Shown in pieces: positions 51,635 to 60,309 of a stretch of DNA of 64,000 nt. The DNA is from Deltaproteobacteria bacterium (GTDB lineage Bacteria > Desulfobacterota > Binatia > UTPRO1), in contig JADYZW010000003.1 of NCBI GenBank assembly GCA_020852955.1, positions 1 to 64,000 on the forward strand, read 5' to 3'. A program made the translations under genes and the position numbers. Each line of letters begins with the position of its first letter. The first letter of the stretch is position 1. The notes beneath the pieces were generated by a model, which saw nothing but the letters and a program-made list of their open reading frames with translations, had not been told where the DNA came from and searched no databases.

Positions 51635-52651
51635 ATGGTAGACGTCCCGGCCGTGCCGCCGCCGCCCGATCTCGTCCACGTCGTGAGCCACGGACCGCAC
51701 TGCCTCGACGGGGTGACGTCCGCGGTCGCGGTCGCGCGCTTCCACGCCGGCAGCGAGATCGTGCCGATCTTCGCCAACAACCCCGAGATCAACGAGGCGA
51801 TCCAGGGGGTGCCGCCGCCCGCCGCCGGCCGCACGCACGAGCTCTGGATCACCGACATCAGCTGGAACCAGCCGGCGACCGACGCGCATCTCCGGACGCT
51901 CGCCGCCGCCGGGACCCGCCTTCGCTGGATCGACCACCACCGCACCGCGATCGAGCGCCTGAAGCGCGGCGCGATCGACGTGCCGCTGGCGACGATGGTC
52001 GTCGAGGACACGTACGCGGCCTCGCGGCTCGTCTTCGAGCACCTGAAGGGACGGCTGGCGGCGGAAGGCGGGACGCCGAGCGGGCGCGCCGAGCACGCGG
52101 CCGCCTTCCTCGCCCTCGAGAAGCTCGTGGCCCTCGCCGACGACAACGACCGCTGGATCCACGCGCTCGCCGGGTCGCGCGAGCTCGCGCTCACCGTCGG
52201 CGCGATGCGCGACGCGACCGCCTACGGGGAGCTCCTCGCGATCGGCGCCGACGTGCGCTCGACGCCGCTCATGCGCGAGGCCGAGGCGCGCGTCACGGCC
52301 GAGGTCGCGGCGACGCACGCGCTCGCCGAGAAGACGCGGCGCGAGCGCCGCGTCGGCGACGTGACGGTGATCGCCGCCTGGTGCGCCGGCTATCCGAGCG
52401 AGATCGGCGACCGATGGGGGAGAGCGACCTCGAACGCCGTCGTGGCGCTCTACGACACGAAGAGCGCGGGCGTGAGCTTCCGGCGCTCGCCCGCGTCGCA
52501 GGTGGATCTCTCGCGTGTCGCCGAGACCTTCGGCGGCGGCGGGCACGCCGCCGCCGCCGGGTGCAAGATCCCCGGCATGGGCGAGCGCGACGCCGACGCG
52601 CTCGCGGGGCTCGTCGCCGACGCGGTCGCGAAGGTGACGCGCGCGGCATGA
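51635..52651 (+). CDS. DHH/DHHA1-type phosphoesterase
   Basis: A 338-residue DHH family phosphoesterase. It has a HGPHCLDGVTSAVAVARF N-terminal motif, WITDISWN, the DHH motif (WIDHHRT) and a C-terminal DHHA1 domain with GGGGHAAAAG. Related enzymes (NrnA, c-di-AMP phosphodiesterase or RecJ-like) act on nucleotides. The substrate is not clear from sequence. ATG 51635. Four-base overlap with the Nudix gene suggests a nucleotide-related operon. Confidence 0.82.
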   Translation: MVDVPAVPPPPDLVHVVSHGPHCLDGVTSAVAVARFHAGSEIVPIFANNPEINEAIQGVPPPAAGRTHELWITDISWNQPATDAHLRTLAAAGTRLRWIDHHRTAIERLKRGAIDVPLATMVVEDTYAASRLVFEHLKGRLAAEGGTPSGRAEHAAAFLALEKLVALADDNDRWIHALAGSRELALTVGAMRDATAYGELLAIGADVRSTPLMREAEARVTAEVAATHALAEKTRRERRVGDVTVIAAWCAGYPSEIGDRWGRATSNAVVALYDTKSAGVSFRRSPASQVDLSRVAETFGGGGHAAAAGCKIPGMGERDADALAGLVADAVAKVTRAA

Positions 52652-53211
52652 GCTCGCAGCACGATCTCGGCCGGCTCCGGAAGCGCTACGGCAAGTTCCC
52701 GCTCGTCGAGGCGGTGCTCGCCGACGGCGCCTTCGCGCCGCTGCACGGCGGCGCGCGCCGGGGGCAGGGCGGACGGCGGAGCGAGGTCGCGATGGCGATC
52801 CGCCGTCCGAGCGGCGGCATCCTCCTCCAGACGAAGGCTTTCTACCCGCCCGGCACGTTCCGCCTGCCGACCGGCGGCATCAAGGAAGGGGAGGACGTCG
52901 AGCACGCGCTGCTCCGCGAGGTGCACGAGGAGAGCAATCTCGACGTCGAGATCGAGCGGCTCGTCGCGGTGATCGACCACACCGCGCCCGCGGGGGCGGC
53001 GCCCTTCCGCTCGTACATGTTTCTGTTGCGCGAGGTCGGCGGCACGCTCAAGGTGAACGATCCCGACGAGAGGATCAGCGGCTGGGACGCGCGCGACGTC
53101 CTCGGACTCGACCAGGCGGCGCGCGATCTCCGCAATCTCGACGGGACGTGGCGGCGCTGGGGCCGGTTCCGCGCCGTGGCGCTCGAGGTGCTGGCGGGCG
53201 CCATTCGGTGA
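52648..53211 (+). CDS. Nudix hydrolase
   Basis: A 187-residue Nudix hydrolase. The Nudix box is GGIKEGEDVEHALLREVHEE, about residues 75-94, with the rest of the consensus (SNLDV) following. It starts four bases inside the DHH gene. Substrate (an NDP-X compound) unknown. Confidence 0.85.
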   Translation: MSSQHDLGRLRKRYGKFPLVEAVLADGAFAPLHGGARRGQGGRRSEVAMAIRRPSGGILLQTKAFYPPGTFRLPTGGIKEGEDVEHALLREVHEESNLDVEIERLVAVIDHTAPAGAAPFRSYMFLLREVGGTLKVNDPDERISGWDARDVLGLDQAARDLRNLDGTWRRWGRFRAVALEVLAGAIR

Positions 53212-53242
53212 CGGCGCTCGGGGCGCGGCCGGGCGCCGTCCG

Positions 53243-54490
53243 ATGACCGCCGCGCCTCGCGATGGCGGCGTGGCCGATGCGGGCGCGGGTCCGAACCGCT
53301 TCGGCGCGCTCTTCGCCTGGGCGCTCTACGATCTCGCGAACACGACGTTCTCGCTGAACGTCGTCTCGCGCTACGTGCCGCTCCTCATCGTCGAGGACCT
53401 CGGCGGCCGCGATCTCGACGTGAGCGTCGCCTACAGCGGCGCGATGGTGCTGGTGGCGCTGGCGGCGCCGTTGCTCGGCGCGCTCTCGGACTTCTCGGGC
53501 CGCCGCATCCCGTTCCTCGCCGTGACGACGCTCGTCTGCGTCGGCGCGACCGCGCTCATGGGCTTCGGGAGGCCGGCGGGGCTCGTGCTCGGGCTCTTCG
53601 CGGTCGCGACGTTCTTCTACCAGGCGGCGCTGGTCTTCTACGACGCGCTCCTCGCGAACGTGTCCGACGAGACCAACCGCGGCCGCGCCTCGGGCTTCGG
53701 CATCGCGCTCGGCTACGGCGGATCGATCTTCAGCCTCTACAGCGTCTCCCCGGTCGCGGAGCACTGGGGGAAGGCGGCGGCGTTCCCGACCACGGCCGCC
53801 ATCTTCCTCGCGTTCGCGCTGCCGTGCCTCCTGATGGTGCCCGACGGTCCGGGCGGCGCGCTCTGGCGCCGCGGGCTCGCGCGCGAGACCGTCGCGCGGG
53901 TCGCCGCGACGCTCCGGCGCGTGCCGCGGCTGCCCGGCCTCGGCCGCTTCCTCGCCGCGCACTTCCTCTACACCGACGCCGTCAACACGGTGATCCTCTT
54001 CATGGCCGTCTACGCGACCAGGGTCGGCGGCTTCGCGAGCGCCGAGGTGACGCGCCTCCTCGCGCTCTCGACCGTCTTCGCGATCGTCGGCGCGTTCGGC
54101 TGCGGTCCGCTGATCGACCGCGTCGGCGCCAAGCGCGCGCTCTACGCGGCGCTCGCCTGCTGGGCGGCCGGCCTCGCGCTCGCGCTCGGCGCGCCCGCCA
54201 AGGGCGCGCTCTGGCTCGTCGGGCCGATCACGGGCGTCGCCCTCGGCGCCACCTGGGCCGCCGACCGCGTCCTCATGTTCCGCCTCTCGCCGCCCGAGGC
54301 GCTCGGCGAGCTCTACGGCGTCTACGGCATGGTCGGCCGCTTCGCGGCCATCACCGGACCGCTCGTCTGGGGCGTTGTCGTGTACGCCCTCGAGGACACC
54401 GGCGCGCTCGCGTACCGGGCGGCGATCGGCGCGCTCCTCGTCATGCTGCTCACGGGCGCGTGGGTGCTGCGCCGCGTGCCGGCGGTCTGA
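53243..54490 (+). CDS. MFS transporter, UMF1/ATG22-like
   Basis: A 415-residue transporter with about 12 membrane helices. FAWALYDLANTTFSLNVVSR near the front is the UMF1/ATG22-type hallmark, and ALSDFSGRRIPF is the MFS A-like motif. Relatives carry amino acids or other small solutes out of the cell; substrate unknown. It ends in the symmetric hairpin shared with the next gene. Confidence 0.85.
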   Translation: MTAAPRDGGVADAGAGPNRFGALFAWALYDLANTTFSLNVVSRYVPLLIVEDLGGRDLDVSVAYSGAMVLVALAAPLLGALSDFSGRRIPFLAVTTLVCVGATALMGFGRPAGLVLGLFAVATFFYQAALVFYDALLANVSDETNRGRASGFGIALGYGGSIFSLYSVSPVAEHWGKAAAFPTTAAIFLAFALPCLLMVPDGPGGALWRRGLARETVARVAATLRRVPRLPGLGRFLAAHFLYTDAVNTVILFMAVYATRVGGFASAEVTRLLALSTVFAIVGAFGCGPLIDRVGAKRALYAALACWAAGLALALGAPAKGALWLVGPITGVALGATWAADRVLMFRLSPPEALGELYGVYGMVGRFAAITGPLVWGVVVYALEDTGALAYRAAIGALLVMLLTGAWVLRRVPAV

Positions 54491-54508
54491 GCCGGCGCGC
54501 CGGCTCAG
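54487..54508. terminator. Perfect 22-base palindrome shared by two convergent genes
   Basis: A perfect inverted repeat with 11-base arms and no loop base. The stop codons of the MFS gene (54488-54490) and of the TPR gene (54505-54507) both lie within the arms, symmetrically. It likely ends transcription in both directions. Confidence 0.5.
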
Positions 54509-56361
54509 CGCGCTCCGGAGAGACCCGCCTGCCGCACCCGGGCGTCGAGGTCGGGCCGCAGGCGCAGCGCCTCCGCCGCGTGGGCGCGCGCCTCGGCGCC
54601 GCGCCCCTGTTGCGCGAGGGCGAGGGCGAGGTTGAAGTGCACCTCGGCGTAGTCGGGCCGCAGCGCGAGCGCGCGCTCGTACTCGGCGATCGCCTCGGCG
54701 GCGCGCCCTTGCCGGATCCGGAGGTTCCCGAGATTGCTGTGCGGCTCCGCGTAGCCCGGAGAGCGCCGCATGGCCTCGGCATAGAGCGCCGCCGCCTCGT
54801 CCCACGCCCCGCGCTGCATGACCGCGACCGCGAGGTTGTTCATCGCCTCCGCGTAGCCCGGCCGGAGGCGGAGCGCCTCGCGGTAGAGCGGTTCGGCCTC
54901 GGCGAAGCGCTGCTCGTCGGCGAGCGTCGCGCCCCAGTTGTTGTGTGCGTCGGCGGAGGTCGGCTTCAGGCGGATCGCTTCGGCGTAGTGGGCCATCGCC
55001 TCCCGCCGTTCGCCGCGGTCCGCGAGCGCGCGGCCGAGATGGACGTGCGCCTCCGCGTACGTCGGGTCGACGGCGAGCGCGCGCCGCGCCGCCGCCAGCG
55101 CGTCGTCGACGCGCCCCTCGGCGAGGCACGCCTGCGCGAGGTTGCTCCACGCCCGCGGGTTCGCCGGGCGCTTCGCGGCGACGTCGGTCCACATCGCCCG
55201 CGGGCTCCGGTAGTCGTGGTTGCGGTCGATGGTGAGCGCGCCGAGCGCGGCGACGGCGATCGCGGCGGCGGCGGCCGCGACCCGGCGCTCGCGGGCGGGT
55301 CCGAGCCGCGCGCGCCGGATCGCCGCCCGGCCGCCGAGGACGAGGAGCGCCGCGAGCGGGGCGAGCGGCAGGTACATGCGGTGCTCGAACGCGAGGTCGC
55401 GGATCGGGATCACGCTCGAGCTCGGGGCCAGGGTGATGAGGAACGCGAGGACGAGGAAGCGGAGGCGCGACCGGGCGCGGAGCGCGTAGAGGAGCCCGCC
55501 GACCCCGGCGGCGAGCGCGAGCGTCGGCGCGGCGACCGCGAGCCCCGTCGCCGGCGGCCACCCGTAGTCGAGCACGAGCCCGTACGGCGCGACGACGAGC
55601 CGGAGGTAGCGCAGGATCACGCCCGGCTGGCTCCGCGCGAACTCGGCGAGCGACACGTCGCGCATCGCGAAGCCCGCCGTCGCCGCCGACTCGTGCTCCT
55701 GGCCGGCGAGGAGGAAGAGCAGGATGCCCCAGGTCGCGCCGAGCCCGAGGTAGAGCGGACGGCGGCGCCGCCACGCCGCGCCCCACGACCCGGCGAGGAA
55801 CATGCGGTCGTAGAGCAGGACGACGAGGGGCGCCGTCACCATGACCGGCTTGCAGAGCATCCCGAGCGCGCACGCCGCGACCGCCGCGCCGTACCACGGC
55901 GCGGGACGCGCCGCCGCCGCGCCGCGGATCGTCGCGTAGAGCGTGACCAGGGAGAAGAGTCCGCTCAGCGACTCCGCGCGCTGCACGACGTAGGTGACGC
56001 TCTCGGTCTGGAGCGGGTGCAGCGCCCACACGAGCGCGATCGTGAGCGCCGTCGCCGTCGTGCCGAGCGTCCGCGCCGCGACGCCGTAGAGCGCGAGCGC
56101 CGCGAGGCAGTGCGTGGCCACGTTGACGACGTGGTAGCCGAGCGGGTTCGCGCCCCCGAGCGCCCAGTCGAGCGCGAAGGAGAGCTGCACGAGGGGGCGC
56201 GTCGTCCCGCGCACGGTCGCCCACGAGAGCGCGTGCAGCGCGGGGCTCTCGAGGATCCCCGCGTCGTCGAAGAGGAACGGCGCGCGGAGCGCGTTGGCGT
56301 ACGCGATCAGCACGGCGCCGACGAGGAGCGGCGGCGCGAGGCGCTCGGCGGGACGCGGCAT
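54505..56361 (-). CDS. Membrane protein with C-terminal TPR repeats
   Basis: A 618-residue inner-membrane protein. The first ~400 residues form about 10 helices (with LFDDAGILESPALHALSW and HCLAALALYGV), resembling the TMTC/O-mannosyltransferase-like transmembrane family; the last ~210 residues comprise about six TPR repeats (AWSNLAQACLAEGRVDDALA, AEAHVHLGRALADRGERREA). The two-part plan is known in bacteria but its reaction is not settled; a glycosyltransferase role is inferred. Start ATG 56361. Confidence 0.78.
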   Translation of the reverse strand: MPRPAERLAPPLLVGAVLIAYANALRAPFLFDDAGILESPALHALSWATVRGTTRPLVQLSFALDWALGGANPLGYHVVNVATHCLAALALYGVAARTLGTTATALTIALVWALHPLQTESVTYVVQRAESLSGLFSLVTLYATIRGAAAARPAPWYGAAVAACALGMLCKPVMVTAPLVVLLYDRMFLAGSWGAAWRRRRPLYLGLGATWGILLFLLAGQEHESAATAGFAMRDVSLAEFARSQPGVILRYLRLVVAPYGLVLDYGWPPATGLAVAAPTLALAAGVGGLLYALRARSRLRFLVLAFLITLAPSSSVIPIRDLAFEHRMYLPLAPLAALLVLGGRAAIRRARLGPARERRVAAAAAAIAVAALGALTIDRNHDYRSPRAMWTDVAAKRPANPRAWSNLAQACLAEGRVDDALAAARRALAVDPTYAEAHVHLGRALADRGERREAMAHYAEAIRLKPTSADAHNNWGATLADEQRFAEAEPLYREALRLRPGYAEAMNNLAVAVMQRGAWDEAAALYAEAMRRSPGYAEPHSNLGNLRIRQGRAAEAIAEYERALALRPDYAEVHFNLALALAQQGRGAEARAHAAEALRLRPDLDARVRQAGLSGAR

Positions 56362-56436
56362 CGGCGCCGGAGCTTGGAGGAAACCGCGCCGCGACGCCAG
56401 GCGACTCGGCAGCGTGGTCCGGACGTTTTCCGGCTC

Positions 56437-57348
56437 TCAGCCGCCCTGCGCCTCGGCCTCCGCGATCACCGACGCCACCAGCGCCGGGTCCTCCATCGGC
56501 ATGAAGTGCGTCCGGTCGGGGCGGTGTACGTCGCGGGAGCGGCGGAGCTGCGACGCGAGGGCGGGCCACGTCGGCGAGTAGCGGAAGTCGGCGAGGTCGG
56601 CGGGCGTGCGCGGCTCGATCGCGCGAAGCAGCGTGACGGGCAGGTCGAGGGCGCGGACGTGCTCGTGGATGCCGGGGTTCCCGAACGCGCCGCCGTAGAC
56701 GGCGCTTTCCATCTCCGGCGTGCAAGCGAGCTCGAAGCCGGGCGGATCGACGCTCGGCACGAGGCCCCACGTGCAGTAGTCGCGCAGCGCCGCCGCCGTG
56801 AAGCTCGCGAACGACGGCCGGCCGTGCAGGCGCTCGATCATCTCGTCGATCGAGGTGAAGTGCCGGCGGCGTTTGGCGGCGGGGTGCGTCGCGCCGGCGA
56901 CCCGGATCCACGCGCCGTCCTCGGCGGCGCCGCGCGCGGCGTAGTGCTCGGGCGCCATGATCGTCGGATCGACGAGCACGAGGCGGCGAAAGCGGGTCGG
57001 CGCGATCGCCGCCGCTTCGACCATCGCGTGGCCGCCCGCCGAGTGGCCGACGCCGACGACGCCGCGCAGGTCGAGGCGGCGCGCGATCTCGGCGACGTCG
57101 CGGCCGAACTCGCGCCAGCGGATGGCGTCGACCTTGTCGCTCCGCCCGTGACCGCGCTGGTCGATCGCGATCACCCGCCGCCGCCCGAGCCGGCGTCCGA
57201 GCTGGCGCACGACCTGATCCCAGCAGCGCGCGTGGAAGCCCGTCGCGTGTACGAGCAGCAAGGGATCGCCCGCGGCGCCGCGCCCCCACTCGAAGTAGGT
57301 GAGGGAGACGCCGTTCACGGCGACGGAGGCCTCGATCGGCGCGCGCAC
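56437..57348 (-). CDS. Alpha/beta hydrolase
   Basis: A 303-residue alpha/beta hydrolase. The nucleophile elbow is GVGHSAGGHA (Ser), HATGFHARCWDQVV gives the oxyanion loop region, IDQRGHGRSDKVD is conserved in hydrolases, and His in DRTHFMPMEDP is the likely catalytic His. Substrate unknown. The start is taken at GTG 57348; upstream codons to 57600 overlap the divergent glycosyltransferase reading and look like shadow sequence. Confidence 0.82.
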   Translation of the reverse strand: MRAPIEASVAVNGVSLTYFEWGRGAAGDPLLLVHATGFHARCWDQVVRQLGRRLGRRRVIAIDQRGHGRSDKVDAIRWREFGRDVAEIARRLDLRGVVGVGHSAGGHAMVEAAAIAPTRFRRLVLVDPTIMAPEHYAARGAAEDGAWIRVAGATHPAAKRRRHFTSIDEMIERLHGRPSFASFTAAALRDYCTWGLVPSVDPPGFELACTPEMESAVYGGAFGNPGIHEHVRALDLPVTLLRAIEPRTPADLADFRYSPTWPALASQLRRSRDVHRPDRTHFMPMEDPALVASVIAEAEAQGG

Positions 57349-57505
57349 GGTCGGCGAACCATGAGAGAGATCGAGGGGGCATGCAAGGGACGACGACAGC
57401 CGTTGCGTCTCGGTTCGCGGCGACGAACCGGCGTGTCGGCTGGCCGCGCAGCGGCTGCCGCTCGCGCGTGCGTGCCGGGACGCATCCGCATATACGGTCC
57501 CGGCC

Positions 57506-58375
57506 ATGACCGAAGGACGCCATCTTCCGCGGCGGAGGGGTGGCCTGGGCCGCCCGGTGATCGTCTTCGCCGCCGAGACGCTGAACCTGGCAGAGGTCAC
57601 GCGGATGCTCGAGATCGCGCGCGTGGCGCGACGGACCTTCGAGCCCGTCTTCCTCAGCTACGACGGCGAGCGCAGGAACCACCGGTACATCGAGGCGGAG
57701 GGATTCGAGATCGTCGAGCTCGAACCCCGGCTCGACGCCGGGGCCGTCGAGCGCTTCTGGAAGGTGGATCGGATGGAGTCGCTCGGCGACTTCTTCAGCG
57801 CCGAGGACCTCGCGCGGCGCGTGGAGTCGGAGGTGGCCCTGTTCCGCGACCGCCGTGCGGTCGCCGTCGTGACCGGGTTCTGCCTGTCGGTCTCCGTATC
57901 GGCGCGGGTGGCGAAGGTGCCGCTCGTCTGGATCGCGCAAACGACCTGGCTGATCGAGCATGCCCGGCGTTACGCGGGCTGGCCGGACTTCGCGGACTTT
58001 GGCCTCACACGCCTGGTCCCCGCAGCGATGCGCGACGCGCTCGGCCGCCGTTTGACGCCGCTCGGTTTCCGCCTCTGGAGCCTCGGCCTCAACCGCATCG
58101 CCCGCCGCCACGGTCTTCCCGGCTTCCGCGGCTCGGGCATGTTCGAAGGCGACTGGACGTTGTACGCCGAGCCCGAGGGCTTCTCCGAGACGCCGATCCC
58201 GCCGCGCCTCGCGCCCCGGGCTCGATTCATCGGTCCCCTGGTTGCCCGGCTCGACGTACCCGTCTCCCCGCGCGTGCGCGAGCTTCCTCGGGATCGGCCG
58301 ATCGTGTACTTCGCGATGGGAAGCTCGGGCATCGAGGACACGGTGCGCCAGACGCTTCGCGCCTTCGAGGATCAG
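57506..58375 (+). pseudogene. Glycosyltransferase (MGT-like), 3'-truncated
   Basis: Residues 17-290 read as the N-terminal and linker part of a UDP-glycosyltransferase/MGT-like GT-B protein (VIVFAAETLNLAEVTRMLE, VTGFCLSVSVSARVAKVPLV, RPIVYFAMGSSGIEDTVR). The C-terminal donor-binding half is missing: after about residue 290 the frame becomes antisense to the carboxylesterase gene. Another frame across 58375-58499 (RARVFQRVCRAWDGPENG and then EETFAGG to a stop) reads like an unrelated protein's end, so a deletion or insertion junction lies near 58375. Probably dead. Confidence 0.6.
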
Positions 58376-58525
58376 CCCTGGAGGGCTCGCGGACGAGCGA
58401 GCGAAGGAGCGCGCGCGGGTCTTTCAGCGGGTGTGTCGGGCGTGGGACGGTCCGGAGAACGGAGCGCGATTCCTGGAGGAGACCTTCGCGGGCGGGTGAG
58501 GCCCGGCCACTCGTGGGAGAGACGC

Positions 58526-60145
58526 TTACTCGATCGTGTCGTACACGCTCGACCAAAACTCGCACTCGGCCCGCCGGAAGTGCTTGATCCGCGTGATGCC
58601 GGTGGCGAGCTCGGGAGCGTCGAAGCGCAGCATCCGCCAGGGGCGCTCCTTGAAGCGCGGCCACGCCGCGCTCTTGGCGGCGCCCGGATTGCGCCCTTTG
58701 CGGGCGAAGCTCGTCCAGTACTCCTGCATGCGGCTGCCGAGCTGGGCATCGAAGAAGTTCGGGGCCGGAACGGAGTTGAAGACGTAGGGAATCTCGGCGC
58801 CGTGGAACGCGCCGAGATCGAGGATGTTCACGAACGCCAGGGGGATGACGCGTGCGAAGTTGTAGACGTACGTGCGCGGATTCTTCGCCGCGGACACGCG
58901 CCGCGCGACGTCGACCGTCGGACAGACGAGCGTGGCGTCGCCGACGACGCGCACGAAGGCGTCCTGGGGCGTCGGGAAGCTCGTGACCGGGTAGACCGCC
59001 TCGACCTGGGGCGCGAGCGCGCCGTAGCGGGCGGTGAGGGCGGCCGTGTACTCGGCGGGCGAGGCGAGCGGCGTGGCGCCGATGAAAAACAGCGTTCCCT
59101 CGTCCGAGTTGAAGCCGAGCATGTACGGCACGTGGGAGAAGGCGCCGCGGTCGAACAGCGTCCGCGGGTGCGCGGGAAGGAAGGCGCCGTCGATCGAGAT
59201 CGGCGTGCCGTCGAGCTCGGAGTCCCCGAAGGCGTCGAGCAGCGCGGCGACGGGAGCGGCCCGCAGGCACGCCAGCACGTCGGGCGCCCCGCCGCATCCG
59301 ACCGCGGCCGTGACGTCGGCGGCGCGGGCCGCGCTCTCGGCGCCCGTCGCGATGCCCACCGTGCAGCCGCCGCTCTCGCTGATGGCGCGGTGGAAGAGCC
59401 CGCTCGACCCCGGCGACGCGACGTGGGCGCACACGTTCCACGCGCCGGCGGACTCGCCGAAGATGGTCACGTTCGCGGGATCGCCGCCGAAGGCAAGGAT
59501 GTTGTCGCGCACCCATTCGAGGGCGAGACGCTGGTCGAGGAGTCCCTGGTTCCCCGCGTACGGGTACCCGGGATCTTCGCCCGTCAGCGCCGCGTGTCCG
59601 AAGAACCCGAGCACGCCGAGCCGGTAGTTCATGCTCACGACGACGACGCCGCGGTCGCCGGCGAGGTTGTGCGCGTCGTACAGGCGATAGCTCTCGTAGG
59701 GCGGGAACGGCACGAAGTTGCCCGAGGCACCGGCGACGTCGCCGCCGCCGTGGATCCACACCATGACCGGGAGCGGCTCGGCGGGAGCCGGGTCCGGCGT
59801 CCAGACGTTCAGGTACAGGCAGTCCTCGCTTTCGCTGCCGTCGCTCGTGAGCGCATCGAGCTGGGCGCACGCGGGCGGGTACGAGGACGCGTCGAGCGCG
59901 CCGGCCCAGGGGGCGTTCGGCACGGGCGGCCGCCATCGCCGCGCGCCGACCGGCGGGGCCGCGTACGGAATCCCCAGGAACTCGCGCGCCGCGCCGTTGA
60001 GGTGGCCCTGCACCTGGCCGTCGGCGAGCGTGATCGACGTGCCGGACTGGATGCCCTGGGCACGCGCGGTGACGGGGGTCGCGGCCGCGAGGGCGACCGT
60101 CAGCAGCGCGAGGCGACGCAGGCGCGGATACCGAGCGATGTCCAT
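58526..60145 (-). CDS. Type B carboxylesterase, exported
   Basis: A 539-residue carboxylesterase/lipase type B. A signal peptide precedes Gln/Gly at ~29 (...ARAQG). Family motifs: EDCLYLNVWTP, the oxyanion loop MVWIHGGGD, nucleophile Ser in FGESAGAWN (after DPANVTI), and SDEGTLFF with the acidic residue. The catalytic His region is FHGAEIPYVFN. ATG 60145 chosen because the signal peptide starts there; upstream codons look like shadow. Confidence 0.88.
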   Translation of the reverse strand: MDIARYPRLRRLALLTVALAAATPVTARAQGIQSGTSITLADGQVQGHLNGAAREFLGIPYAAPPVGARRWRPPVPNAPWAGALDASSYPPACAQLDALTSDGSESEDCLYLNVWTPDPAPAEPLPVMVWIHGGGDVAGASGNFVPFPPYESYRLYDAHNLAGDRGVVVVSMNYRLGVLGFFGHAALTGEDPGYPYAGNQGLLDQRLALEWVRDNILAFGGDPANVTIFGESAGAWNVCAHVASPGSSGLFHRAISESGGCTVGIATGAESAARAADVTAAVGCGGAPDVLACLRAAPVAALLDAFGDSELDGTPISIDGAFLPAHPRTLFDRGAFSHVPYMLGFNSDEGTLFFIGATPLASPAEYTAALTARYGALAPQVEAVYPVTSFPTPQDAFVRVVGDATLVCPTVDVARRVSAAKNPRTYVYNFARVIPLAFVNILDLGAFHGAEIPYVFNSVPAPNFFDAQLGSRMQEYWTSFARKGRNPGAAKSAAWPRFKERPWRMLRFDAPELATGITRIKHFRRAECEFWSSVYDTIE

Positions 60146-60309
60146 GAGGGGTCCTCTCCAGTGACGCGAGGCGCGGCGAGGGGCCGCGTGCGCGGTGGTC
60201 GCACCGTAGGCGAAGCGCCTCCGGATCGGCAAGCGAAATCTCGGCCGCGACGAGCGACCGCTCCCGCCCGGCTTGCAACCCGGAGCGTCACCCGGCAGCC
60301 TGGCCGGTC

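Noticed and set aside
53075..58111. Very long Arg/Ala/Gly-rich readings opposite real genes
   Set aside because: Stop-free frames are expected in DNA this GC-rich; these have no domain and overlap well-supported genes on the other strand.
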